Shown: positions 43,273-54,452, numbered from the stretch's first letter. The stretch is DNA of 64,000 nucleotides from Pectobacterium sp. CFBP8739 (GCF_013449375.1 NZ_JACDRR010000009.1:1-64000); one strand, 5' to 3'. Notes: generated by a model not told the origin, from the letters alone. A program made the numbers and translations.

Positions 43273-44271
43273 TTAATACACATCCGCTTTTTTGTGGAAG
43301 CCATCGGCGATGACGGTGGAATCGATATTGGATTTATCGACGGGAATCGGCGTCAGTAGGAAGGAAGGAATGTCTTTCAATCCATTGTTTAATTTAGCGT
43401 TAGATTCCGGCGTTTTACCTGAACCTAACGCCACGGCGATATCTGCGGCATCTTTCGCCAGCTTGCTGATCGGTTTATAGACCGTCATGGTTTGCGTCCC
43501 GGCCACAATACGCTTGATTGCGGCTAGATCGGCATCCTGACCGGAAATGGCGACCTTCCCAGCCAGTCCCTGTGCGGCAAGTGCCTGAATCGCACCGCCC
43601 GCAGTGGCATCGTTCGATGCGACGACAGCATCGATCTTATTGCTGTTCGCCGTTAGCGCATTTTCCATAATTTTCAGCGCATTCTCTGGTAGCCAGGCAT
43701 CAACCCACTGATCGCCGGCCACTTTTATTTTCCCGCTTTCGATCAACGGCGTAAGCACTTTCATTTGCCCCTGACGAAACAGCTTTGCGTTATTATCAAC
43801 AGGTGAGCCGCCCATTAAGAAATAGTTTCCGCTAGGCACCTTATCGACGAGATATTTCGCCTGTAGCTCACCAACCTTTTCATTATCAAATGAAATATAA
43901 AAATCCACATCCGCATTATTAATCATGCGGTCATAAGCAAGCACTTTTATTCCTTCACGTTTTGCTTCCGCAATAACATTGCCAAGCACTTGACCGTTAT
44001 AAGGAATAATAACCAAGACATCGACACCGCGATTGATCATGTTTTCTATTTGAGACATTTGCGTCGCTTCATTGCCGTTTGCTGATTGAACAAACACATC
44101 AGCGCCCTGCTTTTTAGCTTGCTCAACAAAAAGATCGCGATCTTTCTGCCAACGTTCGAGACGCAAGTCATCAATCGCCATACCTATTTTAACGTCCTTC
44201 GCGAATCCGGGCTGACAAGCAAGAATGAATACGGCACAAGCTGAGAGTAAAAAATGGTTAACTTTCATCAT
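43273..44271 (-). CDS. xylF: Periplasmic xylose-binding protein XylF
   Basis: A 332-aa exported protein. Signal peptide of about 24 residues (HFLLSACAVFILACQPGFA, cleavage before KDVKIG). The two-lobe sugar-binding fold has VKIGMAIDDLRLERWQKDRD, DVLVIIPYNGQVLG and VVASNDATAGGAIQAL. It delivers D-xylose to XylGH. First gene of the unit, divergent from xylAB. The 120-bp gap to xylG probably forms an intercistronic structure (TTCAGG against CCTGAA), as binding-protein genes often have. Confidence 0.95.
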   Translation of the reverse strand: MMKVNHFLLSACAVFILACQPGFAKDVKIGMAIDDLRLERWQKDRDLFVEQAKKQGADVFVQSANGNEATQMSQIENMINRGVDVLVIIPYNGQVLGNVIAEAKREGIKVLAYDRMINNADVDFYISFDNEKVGELQAKYLVDKVPSGNYFLMGGSPVDNNAKLFRQGQMKVLTPLIESGKIKVAGDQWVDAWLPENALKIMENALTANSNKIDAVVASNDATAGGAIQALAAQGLAGKVAISGQDADLAAIKRIVAGTQTMTVYKPISKLAKDAADIAVALGSGKTPESNAKLNNGLKDIPSFLLTPIPVDKSNIDSTVIADGFHKKADVY

Positions 44272-44626
44272 AGCGTACCTTTTTTATTTAAGATGCAGGG
44301 CCTAAGACTCCAATAGAAATAGCCAGATGAGTATTGTCGCTAAGTATCCCTTCATCAATTACAGATTTTTATCCTCCAATTATGTTTTTTGGTTTAATTT
44401 CCATTTTTTGATACGGGTCATATTTTATTGTCGAGTCACATTTCCACGTTGTTACATCTTGCGAGACGTATTCAGAGTAAATACCGTTATTTTTTGCGAC
44501 GCAGCGCACATTTAATAATTCTCTGAATTTCAGTGTGAAATAACGTAATTGAGGAAGCCTTCATCCACTCCGAAAATTAATCTCATTCCCGTCTCTTCCG
44601 TCTGGGTGGTTTCTAAGGAGTTAACG
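44272..44626. promoter_or_regulatory. Divergent xylF / xylA promoter region
   Basis: A 355-bp gap holding both xylose promoters. A plus-strand core CAGTGTGAAATAACGTAATT (44531-44550) resembles the E. coli xylA promoter core as I remember it, with CGTAAT as -10. The stretch TTTTGCGACGCAGCGCACAT near 44492-44511 resembles the E. coli XylR half-site region. CRP-like contacts (GTGTGA, GTCACA) are partial. Assignments are by recalled similarity and not computed. Confidence 0.5.
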
Positions 44627-45946
44627 ATGCAAGCCTATTTTGAACAGATCGAAAAAGTCCGTTATGAAGGCAGCCAAAGCGACAATCCCTTCGCCTTCCG
44701 TTACTACAATCCCGACCAGGAAATTCTCGGCAAACGTATGGCGGACCATTTGCGCTTTGCCGTCGCGTATTGGCATACATTCTGCTGGAATGGCGCGGAT
44801 ATGTTCGGCGTCGGCGCCTTTGCCCGACCGTGGCAGCAGTCAGGCGACGCGCTGGAGCTGGCGAAGCGCAAAGCGGATATCGCCTTCGAATTTTTTCAAA
44901 AGCTGAGCGTGCCTTACTACTGCTTTCATGACGTCGATGTCGCACCGGAAGGGAGCTCACTGAAAGAGTACCTGCACAACTTTGCGGTTATCACCGATGT
45001 GCTGGCGGAAAAGCAGCAGGATAGCGGAGTGAAGCTGCTGTGGGGCACCGCCAACTGCTTTACCCATCCCCGCTATGGCGCAGGTGCGGCCACCAACCCT
45101 AACCCGGATGTCTTTGCCTGGGCGGCCACACAGGTGTTCACGGCCATGAACGCGACCAAAAAGCTGGGTGGCGAAAACTATGTGCTGTGGGGCGGGCGCG
45201 AAGGCTATGAAACCCTGCTCAATACCGACCTGCGTCAGGAGCGTGAGCAGATTGGCCGCTTCATGCAGATGGTCGTCGAACATAAACACAAAATCGGTTT
45301 TCAGGGCACGCTGCTCATCGAGCCGAAACCGCAGGAACCAACCAAGCACCAGTACGACTACGATGTTGCCACCGTCTATGGCTTCCTGAAACAGTTTGGG
45401 TTGGAAAAAGAGATTAAAGTCAACGTAGAAGCCAACCACGCGACGCTGGCAGGCCATTCATTCCACCATGAGATCGCCACTGCTGTCGCGCTGGGCGTAT
45501 TCGGATCGGTCGATGCAAACCGCGGCGATCCGCAGCTCGGCTGGGACACTGATCAGTTCCCTAACAGCGTGGAAGAGAACGCGCTGATCATGTATGAAAT
45601 TCTCAAGGCGGGTGGCTTCACGACGGGTGGGCTAAACTTTGACGCCAAAGTTCGTCGCCAAAGCACCGATCGCTATGACCTTTTCCACGCGCACATCGGC
45701 GCGATGGATACCATGGCGCTGGCGCTCAAGGCCGCAGCCAGAATGATTGAAGATGATAAACTCAATCAGCTGGTTGCTAAACGCTACGCAGGCTGGAACG
45801 GAGAGCTGGGTCAGCAAATCCTGCAAGGCAAGGCCTCGTTGGAATCCCTTGCCCATTATGCAGAAAGCCATCAGTTGGCACCACAGCACCAGAGTGGCCA
45901 GCAAGAATTGCTGGAAAATCTGGTTAACCGCCACCTCTTTGGCTAA
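44627..45946 (+). CDS. xylA: Xylose isomerase
   Basis: A 439-aa xylose isomerase of class II length. It converts D-xylose to D-xylulose in the cytoplasm. Metal and substrate residues lie in [36 protein letters not shown] and [20 protein letters not shown]. Start ATG 44627 has an AAGGAG site; the open frame to 44549 lacks one. It is followed by xylB after 72 bp. Confidence 0.97.
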   Translation: MQAYFEQIEKVRYEGSQSDNPFAFRYYNPDQEILGKRMADHLRFAVAYWHTFCWNGADMFGVGAFARPWQQSGDALELAKRKADIAFEFFQKLSVPYYCFHDVDVAPEGSSLKEYLHNFAVITDVLAEKQQDSGVKLLWGTANCFTHPRYGAGAATNPNPDVFAWAATQVFTAMNATKKLGGENYVLWGGREGYETLLNTDLRQEREQIGRFMQMVVEHKHKIGFQGTLLIEPKPQEPTKHQYDYDVATVYGFLKQFGLEKEIKVNVEANHATLAGHSFHHEIATAVALGVFGSVDANRGDPQLGWDTDQFPNSVEENALIMYEILKAGGFTTGGLNFDAKVRRQSTDRYDLFHAHIGAMDTMALALKAAARMIEDDKLNQLVAKRYAGWNGELGQQILQGKASLESLAHYAESHQLAPQHQSGQQELLENLVNRHLFG

Positions 45947-46018
45947 AACGGGACGCTCACTACATCACACCTACTGCGACAGACTCAACCCTGTCGCAGA
46001 GGCTTATCAGGAGCCACT

Positions 46019-47476
46019 ATGTATATCGGTATTGATCTGGGTACGTCCGGTGTGAAAGCCATCCTGCTAGATGAAGCAGGCAAGGTGATTGCCAGCCATA
46101 GCGCCGCATTGAACATTTCCCGCCCGCATCCGCTCTGGTCGGAGCAAGCGCCTGAAGACTGGTGGCAAGCAACCGATCGGGCGCTACAGGCGTTGGCGGC
46201 AACGCATAACCTTCGCGCCGTGAAAGCGCTGGGGCTGACAGGACAAATGCACGGGGCGACCTTGCTGGATACCCGCCAGAACGTGCTACGCCCCGCGATC
46301 CTCTGGAATGACGGACGCAGCGCGGCCCAATGCCGCACGCTGGAGCAACAGGTGCCCACGTCGCGCCAGATTACCGGTAACCTGATGATGCCGGGTTTTA
46401 CCGCGCCCAAACTGAAATGGGTACAGGAAAACGAAAGCGATATCTTTCGCCAAATCGACAAAGTCCTGCTGCCAAAAGACTATCTGCGCTGGCGTCTGAC
46501 GGGAGAGTTCGCCAGCGATATGTCCGATGCAGCCGGAACACTCTGGCTGGATGTCGCAAAACGAGACTGGAGCGACACGCTGCTGGAAGCCTGCGCGCTG
46601 AGCCGCGAACATATGCCCGCGCTGTATGAAGGCAATCAGATTACCGGTTATCTGCGGCCTGATATCGCCAGCCGCTGGGGCATGGAACCCATCCCCGTTA
46701 TTGCTGGCGGTGGGGACAATGCGGCGGGAGCCATTGGCGTCGGGCTATATCAAGCCGGACAGGCAATGCTGTCTCTCGGCACATCCGGCGTTTACTTTGC
46801 CGTCAGCGACGGCTTTCTCAGCAACCCGCAGCATGCCGTCCACAGCTTCTGCCACGCGCTGCCGAATACCTGGCACCTGATGTCCGTGATGCTAAGCGCG
46901 GCATCCTGCCTGGACTGGGTCGCCCGCCTGACGCACGCAGAGAGCGTACCCGCGCTGTTGCAGGAAATCGCCTCGACGCCCGTCGATGACACAATAACGC
47001 CGGTGTGGTTCTTACCTTATCTCTCCGGCGAACGTACGCCACACAATAATCCTGATGCCAAAGGCGCCTTCTGGGGGCTCACCCATCAACACGGTCGCCC
47101 AGAACTGGCAAAAGCGGTACTGGAAGGCGTGGGGTTTGCGCTTGCCGATGGAATGGACGCACTGCATATGACCGGGCTAAAACCCGATAGCATCACGCTG
47201 ATTGGCGGTGGCGCACGCAGCGCCCACTGGCGACAAATGCTGGCGGATATCAGCGGTCAAACGCTGGAGTACCGCACAGGAGGCGATGTTGGCCCCGCGC
47301 TGGGTGCGGCACGTCTGGCACAAATCGCCATGCATCCACATACGCCACTGGCAGACCTTCTGCCGCCGCTGCCGCTGGAACAGATTCATCAACCGGATCT
47401 CCAGCGTCACGCCGACTATGCCGAGCAGAGGCGTACATTCCAAGCTCTCTATCAGCAGCTTAAGCCGTTGATGTAA
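46019..47476 (+). CDS. xylB: Xylulokinase
   Basis: A 485-aa FGGY-family kinase that phosphorylates D-xylulose to D-xylulose 5-phosphate. N-terminal phosphate motif IGIDLGTSGVKAILLDEAGK, substrate loop LTGQMHGATLLD and C-terminal TLIGGGARSAHWRQMLADIS are present. Second gene of the xylAB operon, ATG after AGGAGCCACT. Confidence 0.97.
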   Translation: MYIGIDLGTSGVKAILLDEAGKVIASHSAALNISRPHPLWSEQAPEDWWQATDRALQALAATHNLRAVKALGLTGQMHGATLLDTRQNVLRPAILWNDGRSAAQCRTLEQQVPTSRQITGNLMMPGFTAPKLKWVQENESDIFRQIDKVLLPKDYLRWRLTGEFASDMSDAAGTLWLDVAKRDWSDTLLEACALSREHMPALYEGNQITGYLRPDIASRWGMEPIPVIAGGGDNAAGAIGVGLYQAGQAMLSLGTSGVYFAVSDGFLSNPQHAVHSFCHALPNTWHLMSVMLSAASCLDWVARLTHAESVPALLQEIASTPVDDTITPVWFLPYLSGERTPHNNPDAKGAFWGLTHQHGRPELAKAVLEGVGFALADGMDALHMTGLKPDSITLIGGGARSAHWRQMLADISGQTLEYRTGGDVGPALGAARLAQIAMHPHTPLADLLPPLPLEQIHQPDLQRHADYAEQRRTFQALYQQLKPLM

Positions 47477-47506
47477 CACAATTCGTTCGGCGAGGCTGAC
47501 AAACGG

Positions 47507-48505
47507 TCAGCTCACCCAGCGCCGCACATCGATTTTCTGTAGCGCCATCGAGAGCAGCAGGCTGGCTCCTAGCGCGATGGCGAAAACATACAAGATGTCG
47601 AAAATTGGGTGGGATGGCAGCACCACGTCATGCGTACGCAGATAGTGAATGATCAACGCGTGGAGGCCGTAAATCGCCAGCGAATGGCGCGAAATGATGG
47701 CAAATCCCGGTAAAATCCGCTGGCTACAGTAGTGCTTAAACACCACCATAAGACTGGCCGCCGCCAGAAACACCAGCGGGCCACAATAGATGTAAAATGT
47801 CTGGGTAAATGTATCGTTCAGTAATGTGTGGTGCTTAGTCCCCATCGCGACTAGCGCGACACACGCGATAAAGAACGGGATAGCGGCTAGCGCGATTTTC
47901 TTTGGCACTTCCAACATCCCCAATGCACGCCCCAGCGCGGCATACAACACGTAGTAAAACGTATCGCCGTAAATATAGAGATTCACGGGCAGTAATTTAA
48001 ACCCTGCAAATTCCACCCGCCCCGTATTGGGGTTAGCGACCACAGCCAGCAGGATAATCAAGACGGCTAAATATTTTCCCGATACCGGCTTGATGGTAAT
48101 AAGTGGGGAAAGCAGATAAATCACGATAATGGCGTAGAAGAACCATAAATGATAAAAGACCGGTTTTTGCAGCGCATGGTGCAATGAATTCAGGCCATTA
48201 ATCGGCGTGAGCGTCGCAATATAGATCAACGCAACCGCACTATAAAAAAGCAGGCATAAACCGATACGCAGGAAATGTTTTTTCCCCGCGCTGCGCTCAC
48301 CAAAGAATAAGTAACCCGAGATCATGAAAAACAGCGGAACACAGACGCGCGAAGCGGAGTTCAGAATATTCGCCACATCCCAGTGCCCATCGCCCGGCGT
48401 GCCGCCCGCAGTAATATAGTAGGTAGTGCTATGAATCAGAACGACCATCATGCAGGCCAGCGCCCGCAGGTTATCAATCCAGCCGATCTTATCCGTCATG
48501 CACAA
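47507..48505 (-). CDS. wecH: O-acetyltransferase WecH (YiaH)
   Basis: A 332-aa integral membrane acyltransferase, family 3. About ten helices; LRALACMMVVLIHSTTYYI carries the conserved histidine, and VCVPLFFMISGYLFFGERSA is typical. In E. coli WecH adds O-acetyl groups to enterobacterial common antigen. Similarity to the E. coli protein is high along the length as I recall it. Convergent with xylB and followed upstream by a 197-bp gap with no feature. Confidence 0.88.
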   Translation of the reverse strand: MCMTDKIGWIDNLRALACMMVVLIHSTTYYITAGGTPGDGHWDVANILNSASRVCVPLFFMISGYLFFGERSAGKKHFLRIGLCLLFYSAVALIYIATLTPINGLNSLHHALQKPVFYHLWFFYAIIVIYLLSPLITIKPVSGKYLAVLIILLAVVANPNTGRVEFAGFKLLPVNLYIYGDTFYYVLYAALGRALGMLEVPKKIALAAIPFFIACVALVAMGTKHHTLLNDTFTQTFYIYCGPLVFLAAASLMVVFKHYCSQRILPGFAIISRHSLAIYGLHALIIHYLRTHDVVLPSHPIFDILYVFAIALGASLLLSMALQKIDVRRWVS

Positions 48506-48702
48506 CCTCTTGAAAGCAAAGCGCTATTCAAAACAGCGTAGCCGTTGTTACGCGCTGGCACAATCAACGATCAACAACCCACAATCAAAAGTCTGTACTC
48601 AACAATTGGGAAAATCTAAGTGATAAAGACAGATTAATACGGGAAAACATTGGATTACGCCATGCGTACTCGCCAGAAAAGGCAGAGCATGGCGTGAGTG
48701 AA

Positions 48703-50238
48703 TCAGAACAGTCCCATCGGCTTATCAGAGTAACTCACCAACAGGCACTTGGTTTGCTGGTAATGTTCCAGCATCATTTTATGGTTTTCACGCCCAATGC
48801 CGGACTGCTTGTAACCGCCGAACGCCGCATGTGCCGGATAGGCATGGTAACAGTTAGTCCAGACGCGCCCAGCCTGAATACCGCGCCCCATCCGGTAGGC
48901 AATATTACCGTTACGGCTCCACACGCCAGCCCCCAGCCCGTATTCCGTATCGTTGGCGATCTCCAGTGCGTCATCCATGGTTTTGAAGGTTGTGACCGCC
49001 AGCACCGGCCCGAAAATTTCTTCCTGAAAGACGCGCATACTGTTTTTACCGAACAATATCGTCGGCTCCAGATAGTAGCCTTCTGCCAGTCCGCCCGGCA
49101 TCACCTTACGCTGGCCACCCGTGAGTACCCGTGCTCCCTCTTTCTTACCGATATCAATATAGTTAAGGATGGTATCAAGCTGGCCGGCGGACACCTGTGC
49201 GCCCATCATGGTTTTGCTGTCCAGCGGGTTGCCGATGCGGATAGCCTCAACGCGCTTGATTGCCCGTTCCATAAAGCGATCGTAGATAGATTCCTGTACC
49301 AGCGCACGACTCGGACAGGTGCAGACCTCTCCTTGATTGAAAGCAAACAGCGTGAAGCCTTCGAGCACTTTGTCAAAGAAGCTGTCTTCTTTATCCATCA
49401 CATCGGCAAAGAAAATGTTCGGCGATTTGCCGCCCAGTTCCAGCGTGACTGGCGTCACGTTCTGCGCCGCATAACTCATGATCTGCTGACCCACCTCGGT
49501 CGAGCCGGTGAAGGCGACTTTCGCAACGCGTTTCGACGTCGCCAAGTATTCGCCAATTTCGCTTCCCGACCCATTGACGACATTAATGACACCTGGCGGC
49601 AGCAGATCCTGAATCAGTTCCATCAAAATCAGCACCGACATCGGCGTCAGTTTGGCGGGTTTCAGCACAATACAGTTACCGGCGGCCAGCGCAGGCGCCA
49701 TTTTCCAACAGGCCATCAGCAGCGGGAAATTCCAGGGAATGATTTGCCCGACAACGCCGAGAGGTTCATGAAAATGGTAGGCCACGGTATCGCCGTCAAT
49801 CTCACTGATCGCCCCTTCTTGTGCACGGATACAGGCCGCAAAATAGCGAAAATGGTCAATCGCCAGCGGCACATCCGCCCCGCTGGTTTCGCGTATCGGT
49901 TTGCCGTTATCCCAGGTCTCCACCCGCGCGAGTAGATCAAGATTCTGTTCCATTCGGTCGGCAATGCGGTTAAGCACCAGCGCCCGATCCTGCACCGACA
50001 GGCCACCCCATTCCGCTTTTGCCTTGTGAGCGGCATCCAGCGCGTGGTCAATATCTCGCGTTGATGAGCTGGCCACTTCACACATCGGCTGGCCCGTTAC
50101 TGGCGTCAAATTAACAAAATACTGACCCGCATCAGGGGGAACCCAAGCTCCGCCGATAAAATTGTCATAGCGTTTTTTCAGGTTGAGAGAACCGACTTCG
50201 TCAGATGCGCGTCGGCCTTCAAAATTATCATGCGCCAT
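48703..50238 (-). CDS. aldB: Aldehyde dehydrogenase AldB
   Basis: A 511-aa aldehyde dehydrogenase, close to E. coli AldB at 512. NAD(P)-binding [20 protein letters not shown], catalytic Cys in [20 protein letters not shown], and glutamate in [15 protein letters not shown]. It oxidises acetaldehyde and related aldehydes. ATG 50238 follows AAAAGGAGACTGAA; the longer frame to 50295 lacks such a site. A 413-aa open frame on the opposite strand over the same DNA is a shadow. Divergent from fdhD. Confidence 0.93.
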   Translation of the reverse strand: MAHDNFEGRRASDEVGSLNLKKRYDNFIGGAWVPPDAGQYFVNLTPVTGQPMCEVASSSTRDIDHALDAAHKAKAEWGGLSVQDRALVLNRIADRMEQNLDLLARVETWDNGKPIRETSGADVPLAIDHFRYFAACIRAQEGAISEIDGDTVAYHFHEPLGVVGQIIPWNFPLLMACWKMAPALAAGNCIVLKPAKLTPMSVLILMELIQDLLPPGVINVVNGSGSEIGEYLATSKRVAKVAFTGSTEVGQQIMSYAAQNVTPVTLELGGKSPNIFFADVMDKEDSFFDKVLEGFTLFAFNQGEVCTCPSRALVQESIYDRFMERAIKRVEAIRIGNPLDSKTMMGAQVSAGQLDTILNYIDIGKKEGARVLTGGQRKVMPGGLAEGYYLEPTILFGKNSMRVFQEEIFGPVLAVTTFKTMDDALEIANDTEYGLGAGVWSRNGNIAYRMGRGIQAGRVWTNCYHAYPAHAAFGGYKQSGIGRENHKMMLEHYQQTKCLLVSYSDKPMGLF

Positions 50239-50458
50239 TTCAGTCTCCTTTTCAGTTCCGAGTAAGCGGCCATGCCGCAGTGAAAAAAGAGGCAAACAGT
50301 AAGCAGTTAAATTAAGCCTATACGGGGTATGGAATTAGCGACAGGATTCGGCCAGAGAAGAAGGCAACTCTTCGAGTTGACGCACAGTTTCTTGCGAGAA
50401 AAAGTCGCATCCCTTCAGGTGCGGTGAAATAATACTTTTAATTTCCAGGGTTACTAAC

Positions 50459-51292
50459 ATGCAGGTATTTCAGGTGGAAGGGGTTCATTTACGCGCAGAT
50501 GCCGCCCTTGAAGGCGCAACGCAACATTCGGTCTATCATCCTGACTCGCTGCACCAGCCGCAACCTGACTGGCTGGCGGAAGAAGTGCCCGTGGCGCTGG
50601 TCTACAACGGCATCTCGCATGTCGTCATGATGGCATCGCCGAAAGAACTGGAACTGTTCGCCCTCGGGTTTTCCTTATCTGAAGGCATTATTCAATCACC
50701 GGCGGATATCTACGGGATGGATGTACTGCCCGCCTGTAACGGTATCGAAGTACAAATTGAGCTTTCCAGCCGACGTTTTGCTGGGCTAAAAGAACGACGC
50801 CGGGCGATGGATGGCCGCACAGGCTGTGGCGTATGTGGCGTAGAACAGCTCGCGGAGATCGGCAAGCCGGTGACGCCCCTGCCCTTCACGCAGACCTTTT
50901 CCCTCAGCAAACTTGAAAACGCGCTGGTGCGGCTGCGCGATGTGCAGAAGATCGGCCAGGTGACGGGTTGTACCCATGCCGCAAGTTGGGTCGCGCCAGA
51001 CGGCACGCTGTCCGGAGGGAGCGAAGACGTCGGTCGCCATGTCGCGCTGGATAAACTGCTGGGTGCGCGAGCAAAACAAGGGTGGCAGCAAGGTGCCGCG
51101 CTGGTCTCCAGCCGCGCCAGTTATGAAATGGTCCAAAAATCCGCCATGTGCGGCGTGGAAATCCTGTTTGCTGTCTCGGCGGCAACGTCACTGGCGGTTG
51201 AGGTCGCCCAACGCTGCAACCTGACGCTGGTCGGTTTTTGTCGACCAGGACACGCAACGATCTACACACATCCGCAGCGCCTGAGCGAGTAA
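50459..51292 (+). CDS. fdhD: Formate dehydrogenase sulfurtransferase FdhD
   Basis: A 277-aa FdhD protein that transfers sulfur from IscS to the molybdenum cofactor of formate dehydrogenases. The C-x-x-C motif is in [13 protein letters not shown] (about residues 119-131). [20 protein letters not shown] and [17 protein letters not shown] are family blocks. No formate dehydrogenase gene is adjacent in this window, so it acts in trans. Confidence 0.94.
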   Translation: MQVFQVEGVHLRADAALEGATQHSVYHPDSLHQPQPDWLAEEVPVALVYNGISHVVMMASPKELELFALGFSLSEGIIQSPADIYGMDVLPACNGIEVQIELSSRRFAGLKERRRAMDGRTGCGVCGVEQLAEIGKPVTPLPFTQTFSLSKLENALVRLRDVQKIGQVTGCTHAASWVAPDGTLSGGSEDVGRHVALDKLLGARAKQGWQQGAALVSSRASYEMVQKSAMCGVEILFAVSAATSLAVEVAQRCNLTLVGFCRPGHATIYTHPQRLSE

Positions 51293-51410
51293 GTGCTACC
51301 GCAGCTTGAAGTATGACGGGTATAGATTAATTTGTTTTTACATAGTGCAATAATGACATAACCGTTTGTTATCATGAGGTAAAGCAATATGACTCATGAC
51401 ATCAGAACGA

Positions 51411-51433
51411 GAATAATCATTTTCAATATCATT
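51411..51433 (+). promoter_or_regulatory. Fur-like site upstream of sodA
   Basis: GAATAATCATTTTCAATATCATT resembles the Fur 7-1-7 pattern (TGATAAT-N-ATTATCA) with several mismatches. It lies about 85 bp before the sodA start. Fur control of sodA is known in E. coli; binding here is inferred. Confidence 0.45.
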
Positions 51434-51516
51434 TAATTAACTATAATGAACGTATTGCTTACGCGGTACTAACAGTACAGTGCCGTAACATTTTTTTTAC
51501 CATGGAGATGCTAAAC

Positions 51517-52143
51517 ATGAGTTATTCACTGCCATCGCTGCCTTATGCTTATGACGCACTGGAACCGCATTTCGACAAAGAGACGATGGAGATTCACCAT
51601 TCCAAACACCATCAGGCTTACGTCAATAATGCTAACGCCGCGCTGGAATCTCTGCCTGAACTGGCTAAATTGTCTGCTGAAGAACTGATCGCTCAACTGG
51701 ACAAAGTTCCTGCGGAAAAAAGAACGGCACTGCGTAACAACGCAGGTGGCCATGCTAACCACAGCCTGTTCTGGAAAGGCCTGAAAGTCGGCACGACGCT
51801 GACTGGCGATCTGAAAGCCGCCATCGAACGTGATTTCGGTAGCGTTGACGCGTTTAAAGAGAAATTTGAGCAAGCAGCAGCAACCCGTTTCGGTTCTGGC
51901 TGGGCGTGGCTGGTACTGAAAGATGACGGCAAACTGGCCGTTGTGTCTACTGCAAACCAAGACAGCCCGCTGATGGGTGAAGCCGTTTCTGGTGCATCTG
52001 GCTACCCAATCGTTGGTCTGGATGTATGGGAACACGCTTATTACCTGAAATTCCAAAACCGTCGCCCAGATTACGCGAAAGCATTCTGGAACGTAGTAAA
52101 CTGGGACGAAGCAGCGGCTCGTTTCGCCAGCGCGAAAAAATAA
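51517..52143 (+). CDS. sodA: Manganese superoxide dismutase
   Basis: A 208-aa Mn superoxide dismutase. It converts superoxide to H2O2 and O2 in the cytoplasm. Metal ligands lie in [20 protein letters not shown] (first His), [10 protein letters not shown] (second) and [20 protein letters not shown] (Asp and His). Start ATG 51517 follows GGAGATGCTAAAC and gives the standard [19 protein letters not shown]. It ends with a strong hairpin terminator. Confidence 0.97.
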   Translation: MSYSLPSLPYAYDALEPHFDKETMEIHHSKHHQAYVNNANAALESLPELAKLSAEELIAQLDKVPAEKRTALRNNAGGHANHSLFWKGLKVGTTLTGDLKAAIERDFGSVDAFKEKFEQAAATRFGSGWAWLVLKDDGKLAVVSTANQDSPLMGEAVSGASGYPIVGLDVWEHAYYLKFQNRRPDYAKAFWNVVNWDEAAARFASAKK

Positions 52144-52191
52144 AACCGTTGGATGCCTGATACCATCAGGCCTCTTCTGCGTTTGAATATA

Positions 52192-52226
52192 AACTGGAAT
52201 AACAGTCTGTTATTCCAGTTTTTTAT
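52192..52226 (+). terminator. sodA terminator
   Basis: A perfect 13-bp stem AACTGGAATAACA/TGTTATTCCAGTT with a three-base loop and a run of T residues. Confidence 0.95.
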
Positions 52227-52326
52227 TATCTCTTCTTATACCCGCCATACACCAAACCGCATGCACGTTGGCGCTATTTGGTTCATCATTGACCCTCGCC
52301 TCGACAGGCCGCCGCAGGCTAGCACG

Positions 52327-52353
52327 TAAAGTTTCACAGTAACATGCCGATAC
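52327..52353 (+). promoter_or_regulatory. FliA (sigma-28) promoter of the chemoreceptor gene
   Basis: TAAAGTTT, then 11 bases, then GCCGATAC matches the flagellar class III consensus TAAAGTTT-N11-GCCGATAA at 15 of 16 positions. It faces the chemoreceptor and leaves a leader of about 145 bases. Rest of the 363-bp gap (52144-52506) holds the sodA terminator and nothing else seen. Confidence 0.85.
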
Positions 52354-52506
52354 TTACTGCGGATTTTTGTCATGTTGTTTCGCAAAGCTAAACGGGTCAT
52401 TTTGCAAAATCATCTTGGCAAGCGGTAATCCGAGATGCTAGCACCGCTAAACCAGTGTGCATCAGGATAATCAATTTGAATCAATACGATATAGTGGTGG
52501 GATGTA

Positions 52507-54399
52507 ATGGCGATGAATTTTGACAATTTAAAAGTCGGTAAAAAATTAGGATTAGGCTTTTTCCTGATACTGCTGATGACCATGGTGATTGCCGGTGCGG
52601 GCATTATGCATATTAGCTCGCTGAAAGACAGTATTGATAAAGTTAATTTAAACAACAATATCAATGATGAAATTAACCAGGCTAAATATTACCGCGCATT
52701 ATACGGCACCACCTATAATCCTGACGATATAAAAAAGAACATTGAACACATTGCCAATATCAGTAAACTCGCTGAAAAGGCAAAAGAATTTCACTGGCCT
52801 GAAAGCGACGCCAAGAAAATAGCCAATATCCCTACATTAATCACCAGCTATCAGGAAAAACAGAATAATTATATTAATGCCGTGAGCAAAAAAGATGCCG
52901 TTAGAAAAAGCTGGAATATTTCAACCACGGAAAAACCCCTACAAGACCTCAACGATCAATTAAAGACGGACAACAATAGCGCGAACCTTCTGTTATTACT
53001 TTCTGATTTGAACCAAAAGTTAATCGCCGTCCGCTACCACGTTCGTGGTTTATTACTTTCTACCAATAAAGAATCCGAAGAAAAGCTGACAGATGCCATT
53101 AATGCAGCACAAACGTCACTGACTTTCCTGTATCAAAGCCTATCCGCCGAACAGCGTGATACGCTAGCTCCCGTCATGACGATAATGAATAACTACGAAG
53201 AGCAAATTCTTGCCTATATGCCAGCCTATCAGGAAGAAATGGCACAGGCTGTACAAATGAGGGGCGTCGCCGACCAGTTGAACAACGTGGTTAAATCTCT
53301 GCTTAGCGATCAATTGGCAGATTCACAGGCAGATATCCACGATGCTACGTTGCAGATGAGCATCACCGCGCTGATTACGCTGCTACTTGGTCTGCTGATT
53401 TCTTGGTTCATTTCACGCCAGATCACCACGCCGCTGGGCAACACCTTGAACATGGCTGAAAAAATCGCGACAGGCGATCTCACCATGTCCATCAACACGA
53501 CACGTAAAGACGAGCTGGGTCAGTTGATGAGTGCGATGTCGAAAATGAATGACAACCTGCACAATATGATCGACGACATTCGCGTCGGCGTCAGCCAGAT
53601 TTCTAACGCCTCCAGTGAGATCGTCGCGGGCAATACGGATCTGTCATCACGTACCGAGCAACAGGCCGCCGCCGTTGAGCAAACCGCCGCCAGCATGGAA
53701 CAGCTCACCGCGACAGTTAAGCAAAACGCCGATAATGCGCACCACGCCAACAAGCTGGCAATCAGCGCTTCCCAAACGGCCAAACAGGGTGGCGAGCAGG
53801 TGAATAACGTGGTGCAAACCATGAACGCGATTGAAAACAGCTCTAAACGTATCGCGGAAATCACGTCCGTCATTAACAGCATCGCCTTCCAGACCAACAT
53901 TCTGGCATTGAACGCCGCAGTGGAAGCCGCGCGCGCCGGTGAGCAAGGCCGCGGCTTTGCGGTGGTTGCCAGCGAAGTTCGCAATTTGGCACAGCGTAGC
54001 TCTCAGGCCGCGAAGGAAATCGAAGGCCTGATCTCTGAATCGGTTAATCAGGTATCACACGGTGCGACGCTGGTCGGCAATGCGGGCAAAACGATGAACG
54101 ACATCGTCACCTCGATCACGCAGGTGCATGACATCATGGGTGAAATTGCCACCGCATCAGATGAGCAAAGCCGGGGCATCAGCCAAGTTAGCCAGGCGAT
54201 TGTTGAGATGGACAGTACCACGCAGCAGAACGCCGCGCTGGTTGAACAATCCTCTGCCGCCGCCGACTCGCTGGAAGAGCAAGCGCGACTGCTGAAGCAA
54301 GCGGTTTCCGTCTTCCGTCTGGCAAACACGCAGCACGATGAGACGCCCGCCAGTATCGCGTTTGCCAACCCAGCGCATCGCCTGCACGCGCCGCGCTAA
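52507..54399 (+). CDS. Methyl-accepting chemotaxis protein
   Basis: A 630-aa chemoreceptor. TM1 about residues 14-37 (LGLGFFLILLMTMVIAGAGI), a periplasmic helical ligand domain of about 240 residues, TM2 near 280-300 (ITALITLLLGLLISWFISR), then HAMP and the signalling domain. The hairpin tip carries EITSVINSIAFQTNILALNA followed by AVEAARAGEQGRGFAVVASE. Methylation helices have glutamine/glutamate pairs. The C-terminus ends in HAPR and lacks an NWETF-type pentapeptide, so CheR/CheB tethering is not expected. The ligand is unknown. A FliA promoter lies upstream. Confidence 0.94.
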   Translation: MAMNFDNLKVGKKLGLGFFLILLMTMVIAGAGIMHISSLKDSIDKVNLNNNINDEINQAKYYRALYGTTYNPDDIKKNIEHIANISKLAEKAKEFHWPESDAKKIANIPTLITSYQEKQNNYINAVSKKDAVRKSWNISTTEKPLQDLNDQLKTDNNSANLLLLLSDLNQKLIAVRYHVRGLLLSTNKESEEKLTDAINAAQTSLTFLYQSLSAEQRDTLAPVMTIMNNYEEQILAYMPAYQEEMAQAVQMRGVADQLNNVVKSLLSDQLADSQADIHDATLQMSITALITLLLGLLISWFISRQITTPLGNTLNMAEKIATGDLTMSINTTRKDELGQLMSAMSKMNDNLHNMIDDIRVGVSQISNASSEIVAGNTDLSSRTEQQAAAVEQTAASMEQLTATVKQNADNAHHANKLAISASQTAKQGGEQVNNVVQTMNAIENSSKRIAEITSVINSIAFQTNILALNAAVEAARAGEQGRGFAVVASEVRNLAQRSSQAAKEIEGLISESVNQVSHGATLVGNAGKTMNDIVTSITQVHDIMGEIATASDEQSRGISQVSQAIVEMDSTTQQNAALVEQSSAAADSLEEQARLLKQAVSVFRLANTQHDETPASIAFANPAHRLHAPR

Positions 54400-54429
54400 T
54401 ACCAAAGCAGCCACGAACCAGAAACGACA

Positions 54430-54452
54430 AAGCCCCTGTTAAACAGGGGCTT
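54430..54452. terminator. Hairpin between MCP and yibL
   Basis: Perfect stem AAGCCCCTGT/ACAGGGGCTT with a three-base loop in the gap between two convergent genes, so it can end both transcripts. T-run is short. Confidence 0.7.

Noticed and set aside
48694-49935. 413-aa plus-strand open frame over aldB
   Set aside because: Antisense shadow of aldB with histidine/arginine-rich low-complexity composition and no family features.
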